64,000 bases of DNA, taken from NCBI GenBank assembly GCA_012656075.1, contig JAAKBF010000221.1, forward strand, positions 124,001 to 188,000. The letters run 5' to 3'. How positions within the stretch are numbered: position 1 is the stretch's first letter; every line of letters begins with the position of its first letter. This DNA is from Phytophthora hibernalis. Taxonomy: Eukaryota; Oomycota; Peronosporomycetes; Peronosporales; Peronosporaceae. Shown here piece by piece: positions 31,797 through 44,866 of the stretch. The notes below the pieces were generated by a model, which was not told the DNA's origin, ran no database searches, and saw nothing but the letters and a program-made list of their open reading frames with translations. A program made the position numbers and the translations under genes.

Positions 31797-32039
31797 TTGA
31801 AAATGAGAGCATGCCAGCGCGTCAAAGCCTTTGAGCGCTTCATCAAGGGTTCATCGGTCACCACGTGTTTGTTGTTAATCCTGACAAAGGTTGATAAAAC
31901 ATAGTTCTAATCCTACTAAGAACCCTAAACACTTATTAAAGCGCTCGGAAAAAACATAGTTTTTAATGTCCATTTAGCCAAAATAAAAGAAAGGCACAAT
32001 AAATACATGCACATTAAATGCCACAAACACGATGTCAGT

Positions 32040-34335
32040 CTACGGCATGATCTGGCTATACTTCAGAAGTAGACACTCACCGAGGTGCAGTGGTTTCGGA
32101 TACTCCGTCTTCTGCAGTGAATCCGCGCTTTCTTTCGACTCTGCACTTTCGTCCATCAACTGCACACAAACAAACACGGCAGTTAATCATTCAGTTCAAC
32201 GAAAGGGGATGAATGTGAATCGAAGCCAATTACCAGGTCACTGCGAAAGTAGAAACCAATACCAGCCGCGTCGGCCTGAGGTGGCACCTCTAACCACGAG
32301 AGATACACCAGCGCAGCAGGTACGAGATTTAACTCTGCCAGCGTCCTTGTAGCTGCGAGCCTCTGGGTGGGAGGGGTAACGTAGAGATAAAGATCGTTGC
32401 CCTTGTATTGGTCTCCAAGGCACTCCGTCACATGGTTCATGACATCTTGAATCGTTTCGTTCGGGTGGAAAGATGCTTGCATGACAGCTGTATGTATAGA
32501 TACACACGATGGCGAACAGTTCAGTGAGATACGTCGCATGATCTCCTTGCTGCGTGAATTTCACGTACCTCGGTCCGGAAATTGGACATGAATAAGTGCC
32601 GTTTGAAATACTTTTTGCGTTTGAGCTCGTCAACTCACGCATGGCCTGGGTGCGAAAGTTCTGGGGCCAGGGGGAACATATACTCTTTCAGGCACACTCA
32701 TGAATCCAACGAGCACTGCTAATTATCAATTCAGCCCACCTTCGTCTTTCCCATCTCCTCCCGTCGAGATTTAAGGCTCGATATCAGCAGTTGTGCATCG
32801 CTTCTTGCACTTAGCTCGCTTTCCGTGGCTGCCAAACCAAGTTGCCCACCTACCCGCCTTCCTTCAAGAGCAACAGTTGTGTTTCGAGGAGGTTTCTCGT
32901 GTCCGACGAGTTGGTCTTGCTTCGTCTTTAGCGCATCAACAAGAACTTGGGTTGTTCTTGGGCCCCGAGGTTGCATCTGAATCCAAGGTTAGTCAATACA
33001 GCAGATTAGCCACCATCGAGTCCAAATTTGAACAGCATTGTTCAAACCTGCACACGGGTAATTTGAGTCTTGAACACGTCAAAATTTGGGTCTGCTTTCT
33101 TCTCACGAACAACTGGGCGTGTGTCCGGCGAGATATTCAGGATGTTTGCTTCAGCGTTCAGTAGTCGCATGCCTTCCTCCAGTACGTTCTTGTATTGTGA
33201 ACTTGGACGCAGCACCAGCATTTGGGTGTCTGGGACCACCGCAAACCCTACAGACTTAAGGAATTCCAGTCCGCCCTTAACTTGACCCATTTGACAGACG
33301 AATGGATCGCAATTTCTCGTTTTCTGGATCGACATCGTAAACATGAGGTTAGCACAGTCTACTACAGTCAATATCGCTGCTTCAAAGAGTACCTGGATCG
33401 GACAAAATGTTCGAGACGATTTTCATCAACGTCGTGATAGCAGTCCGGGATACCGCATCAAAATTGCTGTCGCGCAAAAGTTGCAACGCGTCGTAACAAC
33501 TCATCACGGCCTCAGTCGCCTTTTCTTCGTCGACAGCTTCTTTCATTTCAACGTCCTCGGTCTGTGGCGCAGGAGCACGGCTTGCCAACTCCACCTTAGG
33601 AGCAGGTGGGGAGAAGGAGCCGTTGTCGAAGGCGCAAAAGAAACGTGGGGTTTCTGCGGTGGAGCAGCAGGGCTGTCGATGCTTCGCACAGCAGAAGCAT
33701 CTGCAGCCTGAACTCGAAACATGGCCGAACCGCTCAGGATGCCCAGGTCTACCACACAAGCAAACACCACGACATCAGTATTGCAACGGTAATAAAGAGT
33801 GTGACGTCCAACAACTTACCCTGCAGTGTAGTGGTCGTAAAAGCTTGAGCGTCGATTTCGCGACGCAGAAACCCGAGAGAGAACTGCCGTACCAGTCAGT
33901 TCCTGGAAGATAGACACCCCACCACAAAAACAAAAATTAACCTGCTCTGCAGCTGGAAGCAGCTTGAAGAACGTCAAAATGCGTTCAATGGCCGTGTCAC
34001 TGCCGAAAGACGCCTGGACGCGCTTGCCGTCGCGCAACTGGATGCACACACGCACTTGCTGCACCTCCGCAGCCCCATCCAGCTCTTGAAGCTCCAGTGA
34101 AGCGTTGTTGGAGATGCCAGTGAGGCGGAAGGGGATGGACAGGTCGATGGGTTTGCTGCGGTGCAGGAGCTGGAACTGGCGCGAGTCGTCCAGCACTTGG
34201 AACTGCACAGCAAAAAGAGAATTAGGGGGCGATAGAGGACAGGGACGTAGAACACTAGCAACACCCCACCATTGTCGTGCCGGGCGTGACCTTTACGCGC
34301 TTGGATTGGTGGTTAAACACCACGTTCAGCGCCAT
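32040..34335 (-). CDS. TUG/ASPSCR1-like UBX protein with an internal PUB domain (p97/Cdc48 cofactor)
   Basis: Exon 1 (34335-34270) gives MALNVVFNHQSKRVKVTPGT; intron 34203-34269; exon 2 continues FQVLDDSRQFQLLHRSKPID and VCIQLRDGKRVQASFGSDTA, the ubiquitin-like start of TUG. Next comes a PUB domain (AVMSCYDALQLLRDSNFDAV...LMKIVSNILSDP, a 72-bp intron, NEKLRSIRLSN, GGLEFLKSVGFAVVP). A linker (RTTQVLVDALKTKQDQLVGH; VGGQLGLAATESELSARSDA) leads to KRKKYFK and the UBX domain (VMQASFHPNETIQDVMNHVT, LVPAALVYLSW). PUB and UBX both bind p97/Cdc48, an AAA ATPase that extracts ubiquitinated proteins. At least six short introns and several one-base changes; the exact 3' end (stop about 32040) is uncertain. 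Confidence 0.8.
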
Positions 34336-34463
34336 CTTCTTCACTTGTGACGTCAACAATGGATGTGATGATGGACCCTTGTAAGCGCATGATAAACCTT
34401 CCGAACAGACTTCTACGTTGTGATTGGTTAATAGAAAGGCAAGTTGAAGTGTTGACGTTTGTA

Positions 34464-37400
34464 TTACATGTGCCTATGGTGAGCAAGGTCTAGTTTCCGG
34501 GGTTTGGCCGACACATGACTAAGCAGATAGGCGAATTGGGCGTGAATTGTCGGCCCGTCGAAAGCTTCTGGGTGATGAATATCGCTCATTTTGGCCGTAA
34601 TACGCGCAGTGTCAGGGAACAAGAAATTCGGCAGTGAGTCTCGCCGACGAGCGTTCGGTCTCGGTGCAAGTGCAAGGACAGGATGGTCTCGCTTGTATTG
34701 AATGCCTTCCCAGAGAGTGACAATCCCGTCGCTCTCCGCAGCAGCGTCGTGCAATTGGCGCATGAGATGCCAAAATCGCGCCCACACGAGTTGGGAAGAC
34801 ACTCCAACATATGAATTACGTCTTCCCAGGAGTCCTGGCTGTTGTTGCTGCTGTGTGAACGCAAACTCGCGACGCATCTTCTGGAAGCCGCCATACCCAT
34901 CAAGAAGGCATTTCAAACAGCCGCAACCTGCACCTTCGCAGACACGCAGGAAGTGCATGGGCGGCAGATCTCGTGCCAATGCTTCTAACGTGCCGACAAA
35001 GAATCCACGAACATGCGCCCACGTTGCTTCCATGTCGGTCACCTCGTTCACGACACCAAATAAATCACCGTCTCCTTGCCACACCACGCGATCCAGTTCA
35101 TGCTCCCTAGCAACTTGCAAGAACACTTCAGTATCAAGCTGATCGCACTCCGTGCGGCGAAGCGTATCGCTGTACATCAACAAAATATCGCCCAGATCAC
35201 GTGATGCATCGATGCTGAGGACGATCTGCGTGAATTCCGCGGACGTTAACTGTTCCGTCACCATTCACGTCGCCAGTACGGAACGCATCCAACAGGTGGC
35301 GCTCACGTCTCACTTGCTCGAACCTCCACTCCGCCACCACTAACTGCAGTAAATGATCAACGTTTAGCACCTGCTCGCCATTCGTCGACTCTGGTGTCGG
35401 CGCCGCAGCGGCCGGAGGTGGCAACACTGCTGTTGAATTGCCCTGTGCTGCAATTGTCGCCAGGTTTTCGCAAAAATTGGCAACTGCTGTCTTACGCATG
35501 TCCCGGAAGCAGAGCTGCGCGATCTCCTGTGCTCGATCAACCGAGATTAGCCAGTTCTCTTTGTCTGGGACGCTGATTCGAGGGATCAGTCGCGACCTCT
35601 TTGAGGACACAGGCGGCGTGTTCAGTGTGTGCTGCGATGTATTGCGCGAGTTGGTGTTCATGCCGCCGCCCCCATTGGCAGAAGAGGGCGTGGCGATCGG
35701 TCCTGGGAGATGGCTTGCCATGGTACCTGTTAGATCGTCACACATGATACACTCGAGAAATTCCAAATAGTTTGTCCGCTCCCCTTTCGGTACTTCTTCG
35801 AAGCAGAATCTTGCGAAGTACTCGACGCGGAGATGCTGTGAACGATAGGTCTCCAATGCGCACGAGAAAGCAAGCATGTACATGTCTGCAATTGATGGTA
35901 GTCCGTAGCTGTGAAGAAAAGACTGATACACGATCTGCGACAGAGTTAACATTCGACCACTGCCGCGTGGGGTTGCGTACGGCAGTCGCTGTTGCTGCGT
36001 TTTACGCCGTGTTGCTGTTAGCATTTCGCCGTAGGCATCCGCAATGATCTTGAGCACATTTCCAAGCGACTTCTCAGAGAACTGGACGAGTTGGTCGGTG
36101 TTCATTCGCCACGATGTGATCAGCCCAGAAATGGCACGAGGCACAGTCACGCTGTTGATTTTCTGGTACCGCTCCTTCTTGCTGCTCTTACCAGTGCCTG
36201 CTGCACTATTCTTTCCGAGTAATAATGACAGAGTCAGCGGCGTATGCTTCGGAAACAGCATTCATAGCGGTGAGCCTGCGCTTCAGTCGAAGGGATAGAT
36301 TAGCGTGTTCCAGTTCCGGTTTACCTTCCTCAGCTGCAGCGGAGCTTGCGTCGCTATTCACTATATTAAGTGCTTCTTGAAGAAGCTCAAGTACCTGAGT
36401 GTTAGACCGCCGAGCGAGTAGTGCCTTCAACGACTTTTGAATTTCAGGGCCTCCAATTACTTGGGCAGTCGCTTGTTCTAGCTCTTGAACGGGTGATACC
36501 GCTCGATCGACTACGTTCTCTTCATCGAGCACTTTGTCGGCCGACGATGCAAATTTGGACAGCAATGCCGCTTTATCCGCAGCACCAAGTTGGCTCAACA
36601 TTTGCTCCAACGGCTTCTCCGCCGATGCAAGAGTTGTTTTGGCCTGTTGGGGTGGCGGCATTTGTCCATTTGCAAACGACTGGAGAGCAGCTAACCTCGC
36701 TGAGTTATCAGTTTCGTTCAAGAGGTATTCGATGATAACATCCAGCCACCGTATCTTCAGGTCTGCGTTCATGCGCGGCATATGTGTCGCGGGGTCACTT
36801 AGATCTGGCGGCTTGTTCAATACCGCCGTGACGACATCTTTCAAGTCTTGAATCTTTTTCTTGTAGATTTCAGTCGGGTGCTTGGCGTTCATTCGGTCCA
36901 TCCATGTGGACCTCTCTTCTTTCGTTAGCATCATGAAGATCTTCTTGAGCATCTTCACGCGAATAACTGCAATGTATTCATGATTCACTTCATGCGGCGA
37001 GTCTAGTGAGGAAGGTGGCGTTCTCCCACTCTCCAAATCCTGTATCACTGCCAAAGCCTTAGTCCACTGACCATCGAGAGGAAAGCGCGCCCAACAGTTG
37101 TCAATAAGTTGGCTGAATTCCTTCTCTTCCAACATCGAAAGGAACGTGCTCGCCACAAGCTGAAGGAGTTGCGCGCTGGCCAGGTTGTGGTGGCGCATGT
37201 AGCTCATCATTATCATCTGGAACCGGTCAATTGAAGCAGTCGCCGACAGCAACGAGGACGGGCGACCATGATTCACGTCCTCTTCGATCTCAATATCGAA
37301 GTCAGCTGCGTTGAGGCTAGCCCGCCGTTGCTTCCGAGTTTTGCGCTCGTTCTCGTTCTTCTCAAACTCTTTCGACAGCAGTTGCCATTGAGTTTCGGTC

Positions 37401-38956
37401 AAGTAAGCCGCCAAATCGCTCACAAAGAAGAACTCCATGTCCGGACTCAGCAGCTTCAGAAAGAAAACATCCTTTGGACTCGGAGGTACGATCTGCTCAT
37501 CTCCTAGCCCCTTGTCATTTGGCAGATCTCCAACTTGTCCGGAGCACGCAGCTAAATACAGACGAAAGAGTTTCACCAGCATTTGGCAGGGTATCAACAA
37601 CCAGCTCCAGCTGATCCATGCCTTCAGCAAAACTTAAATGGTGCAGGAAACACATCTTCCCATGAATATCAAAGTGCTGGTAAAGGTCACGGAACGAATC
37701 TGCCTCTACCAGATCCACGATGGCGCAAAGGATCATTTCTCGACCACTGGCACTGAACGTTGCAGCATTGTGAGTGATAGCACGACAAATCTGCGCGCTT
37801 GTAGCCAAAGGCACGCGCACAGGGTATTCTGGGTCATCCACACCTGTGCCTCTTTGAAACAACAGCACACCTTGTTGGTCCTGCCTGTGCAGACACTAGC
37901 TCGTCGAGCATCGAAGAGTTGGTGGCGTAGACTTTGCAATTCCTGCTTGGACGTGAGAAAACGGCACGTACTGGAAGATACGAGCGATGTCGTCAATAGT
38001 TACTGCTCTTAGCACGTTCGGATCCGAAATACTTCGACTCGCGAGTAGTGTTTCCTCCAGCTCACGCTCTCGTTCAAAGTAAGGAGTTCGAGAGTAGAAA
38101 CTCTGTACGAGCACCGCCATCGCATCCGGTGATGTGGAATCTGTCACTGCAGGTGACAATGCAGCTTCAGGGAGGTAAATAGCGCCCTGGATTCCAGCCG
38201 ACATTTTTTCCAGCAATGTTCTGTAGCATCCGACAATCCCAGGCATTTTGAGCAGCGTGGCGCAACACGCCGCTGCTTCTACTGCGTTAGGTCTTCCGGC
38301 CTGTTCCACATACGTCTCTTGTACCTCATCAAGCTTGACCTCCGTAAATACCGCAAAAGAAGCGAAGTTTCCGCGTTCGAGCTCGTACGACCGGATCCAC
38401 TCCTCAACCGTCTCACCTGATGCCAGGTGGGCATTCAGACGTCGCAATTGGATCACTTCGTCGTCCGAGTCCTCAAGGCTTATAGCTCCTTTTCCAGCAC
38501 GAGGAGAATACGGGGTTGTTCCATAGCGAGAAGGCGACGTCACTGCAACAGAAAGATGGCGCTGGTGGTGCGTATGTCGTGAATATCGCGGAGACTCGCC
38601 CTCTAAAGGATGAAGTCGCTCTTGGGCATGCTTCTTGCGGCGAAAAGACTGTCATGCCGTATTACATTTGTAGCAGAGTGAATTTCATGTTTGAAACTGA
38701 GATCACCACTATACGCACGCACCTTGATGGAATACGCGAGTCCGCTGCCGCTGCCAACTTCATTCCACGAGCTAGCGTCACCACCAACAACTTCAGCGGA
38801 TCTCGGACTCAATGCTTTCGGTGATGCTGGGATGTATGCCCGTGGACTGGAACCTGAACCTGTTCGTGACGATATGAAGGACACCTTGTCGGAACGTGAT
38901 AAAGCTAGACTGCCGCTCATCTCTTTATCTTCTGTACAAGATAACACGTCCCTCAT
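34464..38956 (-). CDS. Large protein of unknown function with a C-terminal EF-hand-like loop
   Basis: Reads from ATG 38956 (MRDVLSCTEDKEMSGSLALS, Ser-rich) through an intron near 38610-38730 into one long frame to 34464, about 1,430 residues. Helical throughout; segments include FFVSDLAAYLTETQWQLLSK, NALAQ-free coiled stretches, LSQIVYQSFLHSYGLPSIAD, then VRRERHLLDAFRTGDVNGDG, where D-x-N-x-D-G...E fits an EF-hand Ca2+ loop (the frame changes inside it near 35250). Further changes near 37905, 37870, 37570 and 36240. No family recognised; length, helices and the EF-hand would suit a cytoskeletal or flagellar protein, but that is a guess. Same strand as, and 183 bases from, INTS2. Confidence 0.7.
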
Positions 38957-39138
38957 CGACTTGGCTCGTCCAGGCGGATGGATAGCTCAAAGGCGTTTCA
39001 TCGTCTGCAAGGCGTCACCACGCGACGCTCGCATCAGAATTAGCCTCGTCAGCAACATGTATCGTGATTGTTAGCGACAGCTCACCTACAATTTAACAGC
39101 ATCGATCTCAAATCTGCTGAAGCAACGAGGCGTAGGTA

Positions 39139-42100
39139 TCATGCAGCACCTGTTCCAGCAGTTGTCGTTGCTCTTGGGCTACCCTGCTGTATCCACTGCT
39201 CCCTTCCGATGCCCTCCCTGCTCTTGCTACTCGACCCACTTTGCTGCTGCCTCTGCAGCTTCAAAAGGAAATGCACGAGCTCCGCGCTGAGATCGGCATT
39301 CTGCGAGCACGCGCCCACGATCCAAGGCATCACCTCGCCCAAAAGGTTGACGTATCCGGTACTGCTTTCACCAGAGTTGCCGACACCATTGCGCAGCTTG
39401 TTCCACACTACTCGAAGAGCCTGCTGCATCGCAGCGCTCTGTCGGCGGCCGGGGAGATGTTCGGCACACAAGGACAGCACCACGCGCAGACGAAAGCGCC
39501 ACTTGGGCAGGTCTTTTCAGCTCCTCAGCCACAAACTCCATCAACGGCCTCGTACCTGGCGTAGAGCGAGACGATGACAAACCTGACGAGGAGGAAGAAG
39601 TAGTCGATGCCATCCAATGGTCCCAAAGAAGCTTCATCGACGGCACGTTAGCGACCAATGTCGGCGCCAACGCAGCATCATAACCTTGTGTATGAATTGC
39701 CAGCAGCAGGCGAGGAGGTGACGGAGACGAGGAAGCCGCATCTGCTGTCACCAGCTCGTTCACAATTGTACACAGCAATGCGCGACTCTCCTCTACCACT
39801 TCATCATCACGTGATTCCGAACTGAACAACAGCAATCGCTTGAGAAGTCCGTGCGTCAGTAAACAGTCTTGGAGTAGCTGGTGCTGCTGTACACTGGCAG
39901 TGGTAGATGAAGCAGCCCCCATTCCTTCCACGGGGACTAAGCTCGGATCACATTTGGATACGTGAACATTAGCTGCTGCTCGCACATCACGGACAAGTCT
40001 AAGCAAAACACGCAGCAGCGCTGGCTGGTGGAATACACCGTCGTGAGCATCGTCGACCAGGCGGAACGGCTCCTCTAATATCTGCATGTATGTCAGCAGT
40101 CGTAATGAACCTCCTTGATGTGTCTGCACCTGTTGCTGTCGCCGGAGTGCATCCGGGAAGCACAGAGCATGCACCAATCGCATCAATAGTGACATGTTTG
40201 CACCTTGTTCCCGGCGAGCGCGTGTCTCGTACAGCGCTGCAAGCTGCGCGCAGAATGCTGCTACTTCTTGATGCGATTGTGAAGGAATTCGCGATGATAA
40301 TACCGCGTATGGAAGGAATCCGTCAACGAGCACTGGTTACTCGCGCATGACAACTTCAATCAGCGCCGCCTGCAGCCCCAGCAGTAACATTTGGACTGCT
40401 GTCCACGAGACGGGAGACTACACGACACGGATATCGGGCAGCTCGCCGCATTTTCGGCGACGGCGGAACCAGCTATTAGTCAGATCACGTTCGGTAATAT
40501 CCTGAGGACTGGCTGCAAGCGGGAGTAACCGCAACGTACATCCCGAAGGTACTGATGCCGTTGCAGCATCGAAAAGCTGCGGAAATTCCTCCATCATAAG
40601 CTTCAACAGCGTTGGGGCTACATACTCAAAGGCACCGCCCTGATCGCCGTGTGCGAGGGCCTGTGTCACGATATTGCGTAACGGGAACGCGCCCAGGTCG
40701 TAGTGTAGACAGATATCAGCACTCGGACCCAAAGCGGCCGAAACTGAAGCACCTGAAGCAACCAACGAAGTGGAAACCAAGCTGCTGAGTTTGCTGCCGG
40801 CTACCATAGTGGCGTGGCTGAACTGAAGCGCATAAGTGAGCCCCAACACACCGCGGGTCCACTCCAACTCGTGGTCCCGCATTTTATCGGGGTCATAAGC
40901 ATATGTCAAACACGGTGCGCTAAGCCACTTCGCCAGGATGGAGCTACGCAGTGGAATAATCGACAATTGAAGCCGACGAGGAGCTTGCGCGATAGGGTAC
41001 TCGAAGGCCATAATGTAGTTCTCGATCCATTCAAGCAGCAAACTCACCAATAGCGGGCGAACAGGCAAAGACGCCTGCTCTCCAACCTGAGCAACCAGCC
41101 AGCTCTCAAGCTTATGCGCGTGGTGGTGACGCAACATAGATTTTTCACACAGCAGTCCATGTAACCCACGCAGAGTAAACTCGTGCTGGCCGTGACCCGA
41201 TGACACAGCATCGAGAGCTGACACACGGGCTGCCGGAGGGAAAGTCAGAACCTCTCGAGCCAGCAAGTTCTCCGTCAAAATTGGCTTCAGCACGACATCT
41301 CCAAATACGTGAAGATATTCCGCTCGCAACGCCTGCTGAACTTGAATACCGCTTCTAGCAGCAGTACCAGTGGAGGCAGCGTTGGACGTATCGCCATCAA
41401 ATCCAATCACGGAAGCCAAAAAGGCACGAGCGCCGGGGCCTTCGTGTAGAATAGTACTGCCGAGACAACGAAAAGTGGCCCTGCACCAGCATCTCGCGCG
41501 TGGAAGAGCGCAACCAATACTTGCTGCGAAAGGGTCACCGCGCTCTTAGTGTGCTCATCACGCTGGTTCGGCGCTTTGCTCAATGCCGGAGCGAGCGGAT
41601 ACCACAACAGGATCACCACAATAAATGACAAACTGATTGCGCGAGGCGATGACACCGAAGAAGGAAGCTTGTCGAGACATTGCAACAGTCGCATTCGCTC
41701 CGCTTCCGTCAGTGGGAAGCTGCCAAGCACCTGAAGGCCGACGCACACTCCCAGCGCAGCCATCAGTTCGTACGGCGACATAGTCGCGTTCGTGCTATCC
41801 AACGTGTCCAACAGCACAGTCCTGATCTTAGCCAAGTTCTCGACCGCGTCCTGCTGGAACTCACCAATCATCCCCGACGCTGCCTCCCGGCTGGCGAGCT
41901 GCACGTACGTCCTCAGCGCTGACCCCGGCGCGCCGTCTTTCTTCAGCCACTGGTACAAGAACACACCGACATCCTCTCGACTCGTGCACGCCGTCAGCAG
42001 ATCAAAAGTCATTGCCGCGCAATGCAGCGACGTAGTCTTTCCGCTCAGCGTGGATCTCAGTCTCGCTGCGTACAGGGGCGCGAGCTTGGCCAGCAGTACA

Positions 42101-42727
42101 CAGGCCTGTTTGGCGTTCTCCATCATAGCCGTCACCCCACTCAACGCGTCCTGTTCCTGTTGGGCCATGGGCTTCTTGTCTCCTGCAGCTACAGCAACCA
42201 CCACGTCCAGGAGCTGCTCGACGCTTGAGGGGTCGTTCACGGCCACTCTGGAGAGCAATACGGGGCCCAGCGGCACTGTCAGGCACCGACGAGCCACAGC
42301 ATCAAGTCCCAGAGGATTCTCAACAGCTCGAGGCTGCGTCTGGAGCTTGGGGCTACTCAACGTGAGCACGAGGATGGCGGCAACTTGTTTCTGGTACATC
42401 TCGGCCAAAAAGAGCTCGCTGCGCTCCAAACTTCCGGGCGCGACAAGCAACCACTCGCAGATTACGATCTGCACTCTCTCAGCTGCCGACCCACGCTCGA
42501 AGCGGCGGAAAGCGGGCGTGTTCGGCGGTGTTACAACCGCCTGGAGCTGCGACGGGTTCAGATCGGCCACCACTTGGGCGTATTGGCGCCATTCCGACGC
42601 GTTTTCGACCCGGAGTAGCGCGCGGTCTACGGCCGATGGCTCAGGCAGCAAAGTGGCGGCCGAATTGACGCGGCGTGAGCTCTGAAGGCGCGTTAGGAGC
42701 GGCAAAAGGGCGTCAGGAGGCCATCGA
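39139..42727 (-). CDS. INTS2: Integrator complex subunit 2
   Basis: About 1,190 residues, close to the animal protein (about 1,200). Matching blocks: FVVSAVLFYTKAPALVPF (animal 'FFLLLAIHFH'), ILTENLLAREVLTFPPAARV, HEFTLRGLHGLLCEKSMLRH followed by KLESWLVAQVGEQASLPVRP ('W...Q......PLHP'), GGAFEYVAPTLLKLMMEEFP, LLLAIHTQGYDAALAPTLVA with NVPSMKLLWD ('VHFQGYP..L.PL.V.GIPSM'), and YVNLLGEVMPWIVGACSQNA near the end. Integrator cleaves nascent RNA and terminates paused RNA polymerase II. Frame changes near 41415, 40400 and 39440. The first codons are uncertain: the in-frame stretch near 42705 lacks an ATG, and MMVSMAS at about 42730 is in another frame. Confidence 0.85.
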
Positions 42728-43264
42728 GACCATCATTTGTGACGTCTGTAACGAGCGGTGGAGGAAGAACTGGGAGCTCTCCCGCGGCCACGATGGAGAG
42801 CAGACGCGAATCGTCATGGTGAGGCGCAGAAGAGGGGGGGGGCGGTGGGGGCTTGGGACGGCAATGACTACGTCGCCGTCGGGGTCGTCGCCAAGCATGG
42901 AGTATGTCCGGATTTATTTTATTTTTATTTTATCTGGATTTATTTGGGATTTTTTCGCAGAATGACTTTTAGGTTACCCTACTTTAAGCATTATGCCTAA
43001 CGTTACACTTAACACCGTTCACCCTAATTAGTCGTGTGACCTAAATAGTCATGCACCTTTGGTAATCATTCCACAGGTTTTGACAAATATTTTCATTTTT
43101 TATTAATAGGGGTAGTCAATGCCAGCAGCAACAACAAGTTTCTTTTTTAGCTCGCTCGTGACAAATGTTTTATCACCAACCACGATCCGAGAGCTTTGAC
43201 CACCCCATTCACCCAAAGCAGCAACAAAGCAAGATTTTCTCTCTCATTTCAAGCTTTTCGAGAG

Positions 43265-44129
43265 ATGCCACGCCTAACTGCGCGTCAGAAGGCTCTGCGA
43301 GGGCTTCGCTCGGAGTTAGATACAAGAAGACAAGCAGCCATCCTGCGTTACTTTCTTGATGAGGAAGACTCAAGTGAAGACGACACGGATGTCGAGATCG
43401 CTGCAGAGTACGCGAGAGTATTTGCCTCGCGGTATTTCGACCGCCCCTCTTCATACAGACGTCGCGAAGATCGCTCGAAGAAGCTGCTTTACGATGCCGA
43501 GTTCCTAAATTCAACAGAGTTTCTGGAGCATTTTCGTATGGAGCGCGATACTTTCTTTCGCCTTGTGGATCTTGTGAAAGGTGATGCAGCACTGTCGTCA
43601 AGTGGGTATTGCCCGTTTCGAGGATCAGCTGACCTGCACATGATGGTAGTGCTGAAGTGCTTGGGCGGGTTTGGAAATGACAGTACTTGGTCTAAACACG
43701 CGCAATTTCTTGGCGTTGGCAAAGGAACCGTTGGAGACTATCTACACCGAGCAACCTCTGCACTTCTGAAGCTTCAACCTCGTACGGTTGCCTGGCCAGG
43801 AGATCTAGAATTGCACAGCGCATTCAACAGAAATATGGCTTCGTAAATTGTATCGGTATGGCGGATGGCACGTTGTTTCCGCTAGAAAGCAAGCCACAGA
43901 AAAATGGCGAGGCTTACTACACTAGGAAAGGTTACTACGCGGGTAGTGTGTGACGATGTGGCCAGAGTTCGCCACATAGTCGTTGGCTGGCCTGGTTCGG
44001 TACACGACAACCGCGTCTGGAGGAACTCGCCGCCTTATCAAAAATGAACGAGTCTTTTTAGTGACAACGAGTATCTCCTCGGAGATTCAGCGTTCCAGGC
44101 ATCTCGTGTGATGGTACCAGCGTTTTAAA
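43265..44129 (+). pseudogene. PIF/Harbinger transposase, truncated
   Basis: ATG at 43265 (MPRLTARQKALRGLRSELDT). The N-terminal part has YDAEFLNSTEFLEHFRMERD and FFRLVDLVKGD, then a helix-turn-helix-like STWSKHAQFLGVGKGTVGDY. After a frame change near 43840: NCIGMADGTLFPLESKPQKN (first Asp, about 43865), RHIVVGWPGSVHDNRVWRN, and SDNEYLLGDSAFQASRVMVP (second Asp, about 44090). The sequence leaves the family after VPAF, so the third acidic residue is missing. A transposase that lost its C-terminus. Confidence 0.8.
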
Positions 44130-44325
44130 AACCGGTGGGGCGATTTTTCTTTATGGCCAATCACAGCCTAGGAAAAATCCGACTTGCTGAATCGGAAAAG
44201 GAACTGGATAAAGGCACCAAACCAAAACAGCTGGTCAGCTGTATTTTACTTTTGAAGAATATAAACGCATCTATACTTTTCAAAATTATGGTTGTCAACC
44301 CTTCGACTGGGGTACATCCATCCCC

Positions 44326-44670
44326 GTGTTTAGTGGAGGCCGGTCATTAACATTCCAGGCCCCAGACGACTCTAAGATGGCAGCCGGTAGTAATGACAGC
44401 ACGGCATCGGACTCAGAACTGGGAAACAGCAAGGACTCGGCGGCAAGAATCACTGCCCCAGCGGTGGAGAGGTGGTACGATTCTTGGGACGAGTTCGAGC
44501 TGTATTTAGAAGCCTATCAGCAACAAACACACTAGATTTTTCGCCTTCGCTCGTCGACCTCAGTCTCGCAACGAAACACGCAAATCAGCCAGATCGGGGT
44601 ATGCCGGGGGCACTCGCTCATCCCCGATGAGTTCGAGAAGTACTATAAGCGGTATGTGTGTACGCATGGA
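44326..44670 (+). pseudogene. FAR1/MULE-type N-terminal fragment
   Basis: VERWYDSWDEFELYLEAYQQ, then (across a stop at 44533) IFRLRSSTSVSQRNTQISQI and SLIPDEFEKYYKRYVCTHG. This is the N-terminal signature of oomycete Mutator-like proteins (W..SW..F..YL..YQ...QIFR.RTSTSV, then a CTHG zinc-ligand motif). The MULE catalytic region does not follow; instead a Ulp1 peptidase frame starts 200 bases on. Confidence 0.6.
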
Positions 44671-44866
44671 TAGCGTCGTATGAGTCAGGGTAAAGGATTC
44701 CGCAAGACATTCTTTTCGAAGTCAACACAATAGCAGCGCGTAGTGAGGCATCGGTATGTGTACGAGAGGAAAAGCTTCCTGTAGACACGAGGCTGCCCAC
44801 TCAAGTGCCTGTAGCTACTCAGTTGGTGCCTGTTGACACACTGTCATTGTCAACAGCTACCAAATC

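Noticed and set aside
42675..42965. Plus-strand frame divergent from INTS2
   Set aside because: It overlaps the INTS2 start region and degenerates into G-rich then AT-rich repeats, with no domain; more likely INTS2 5' sequence and spacer.
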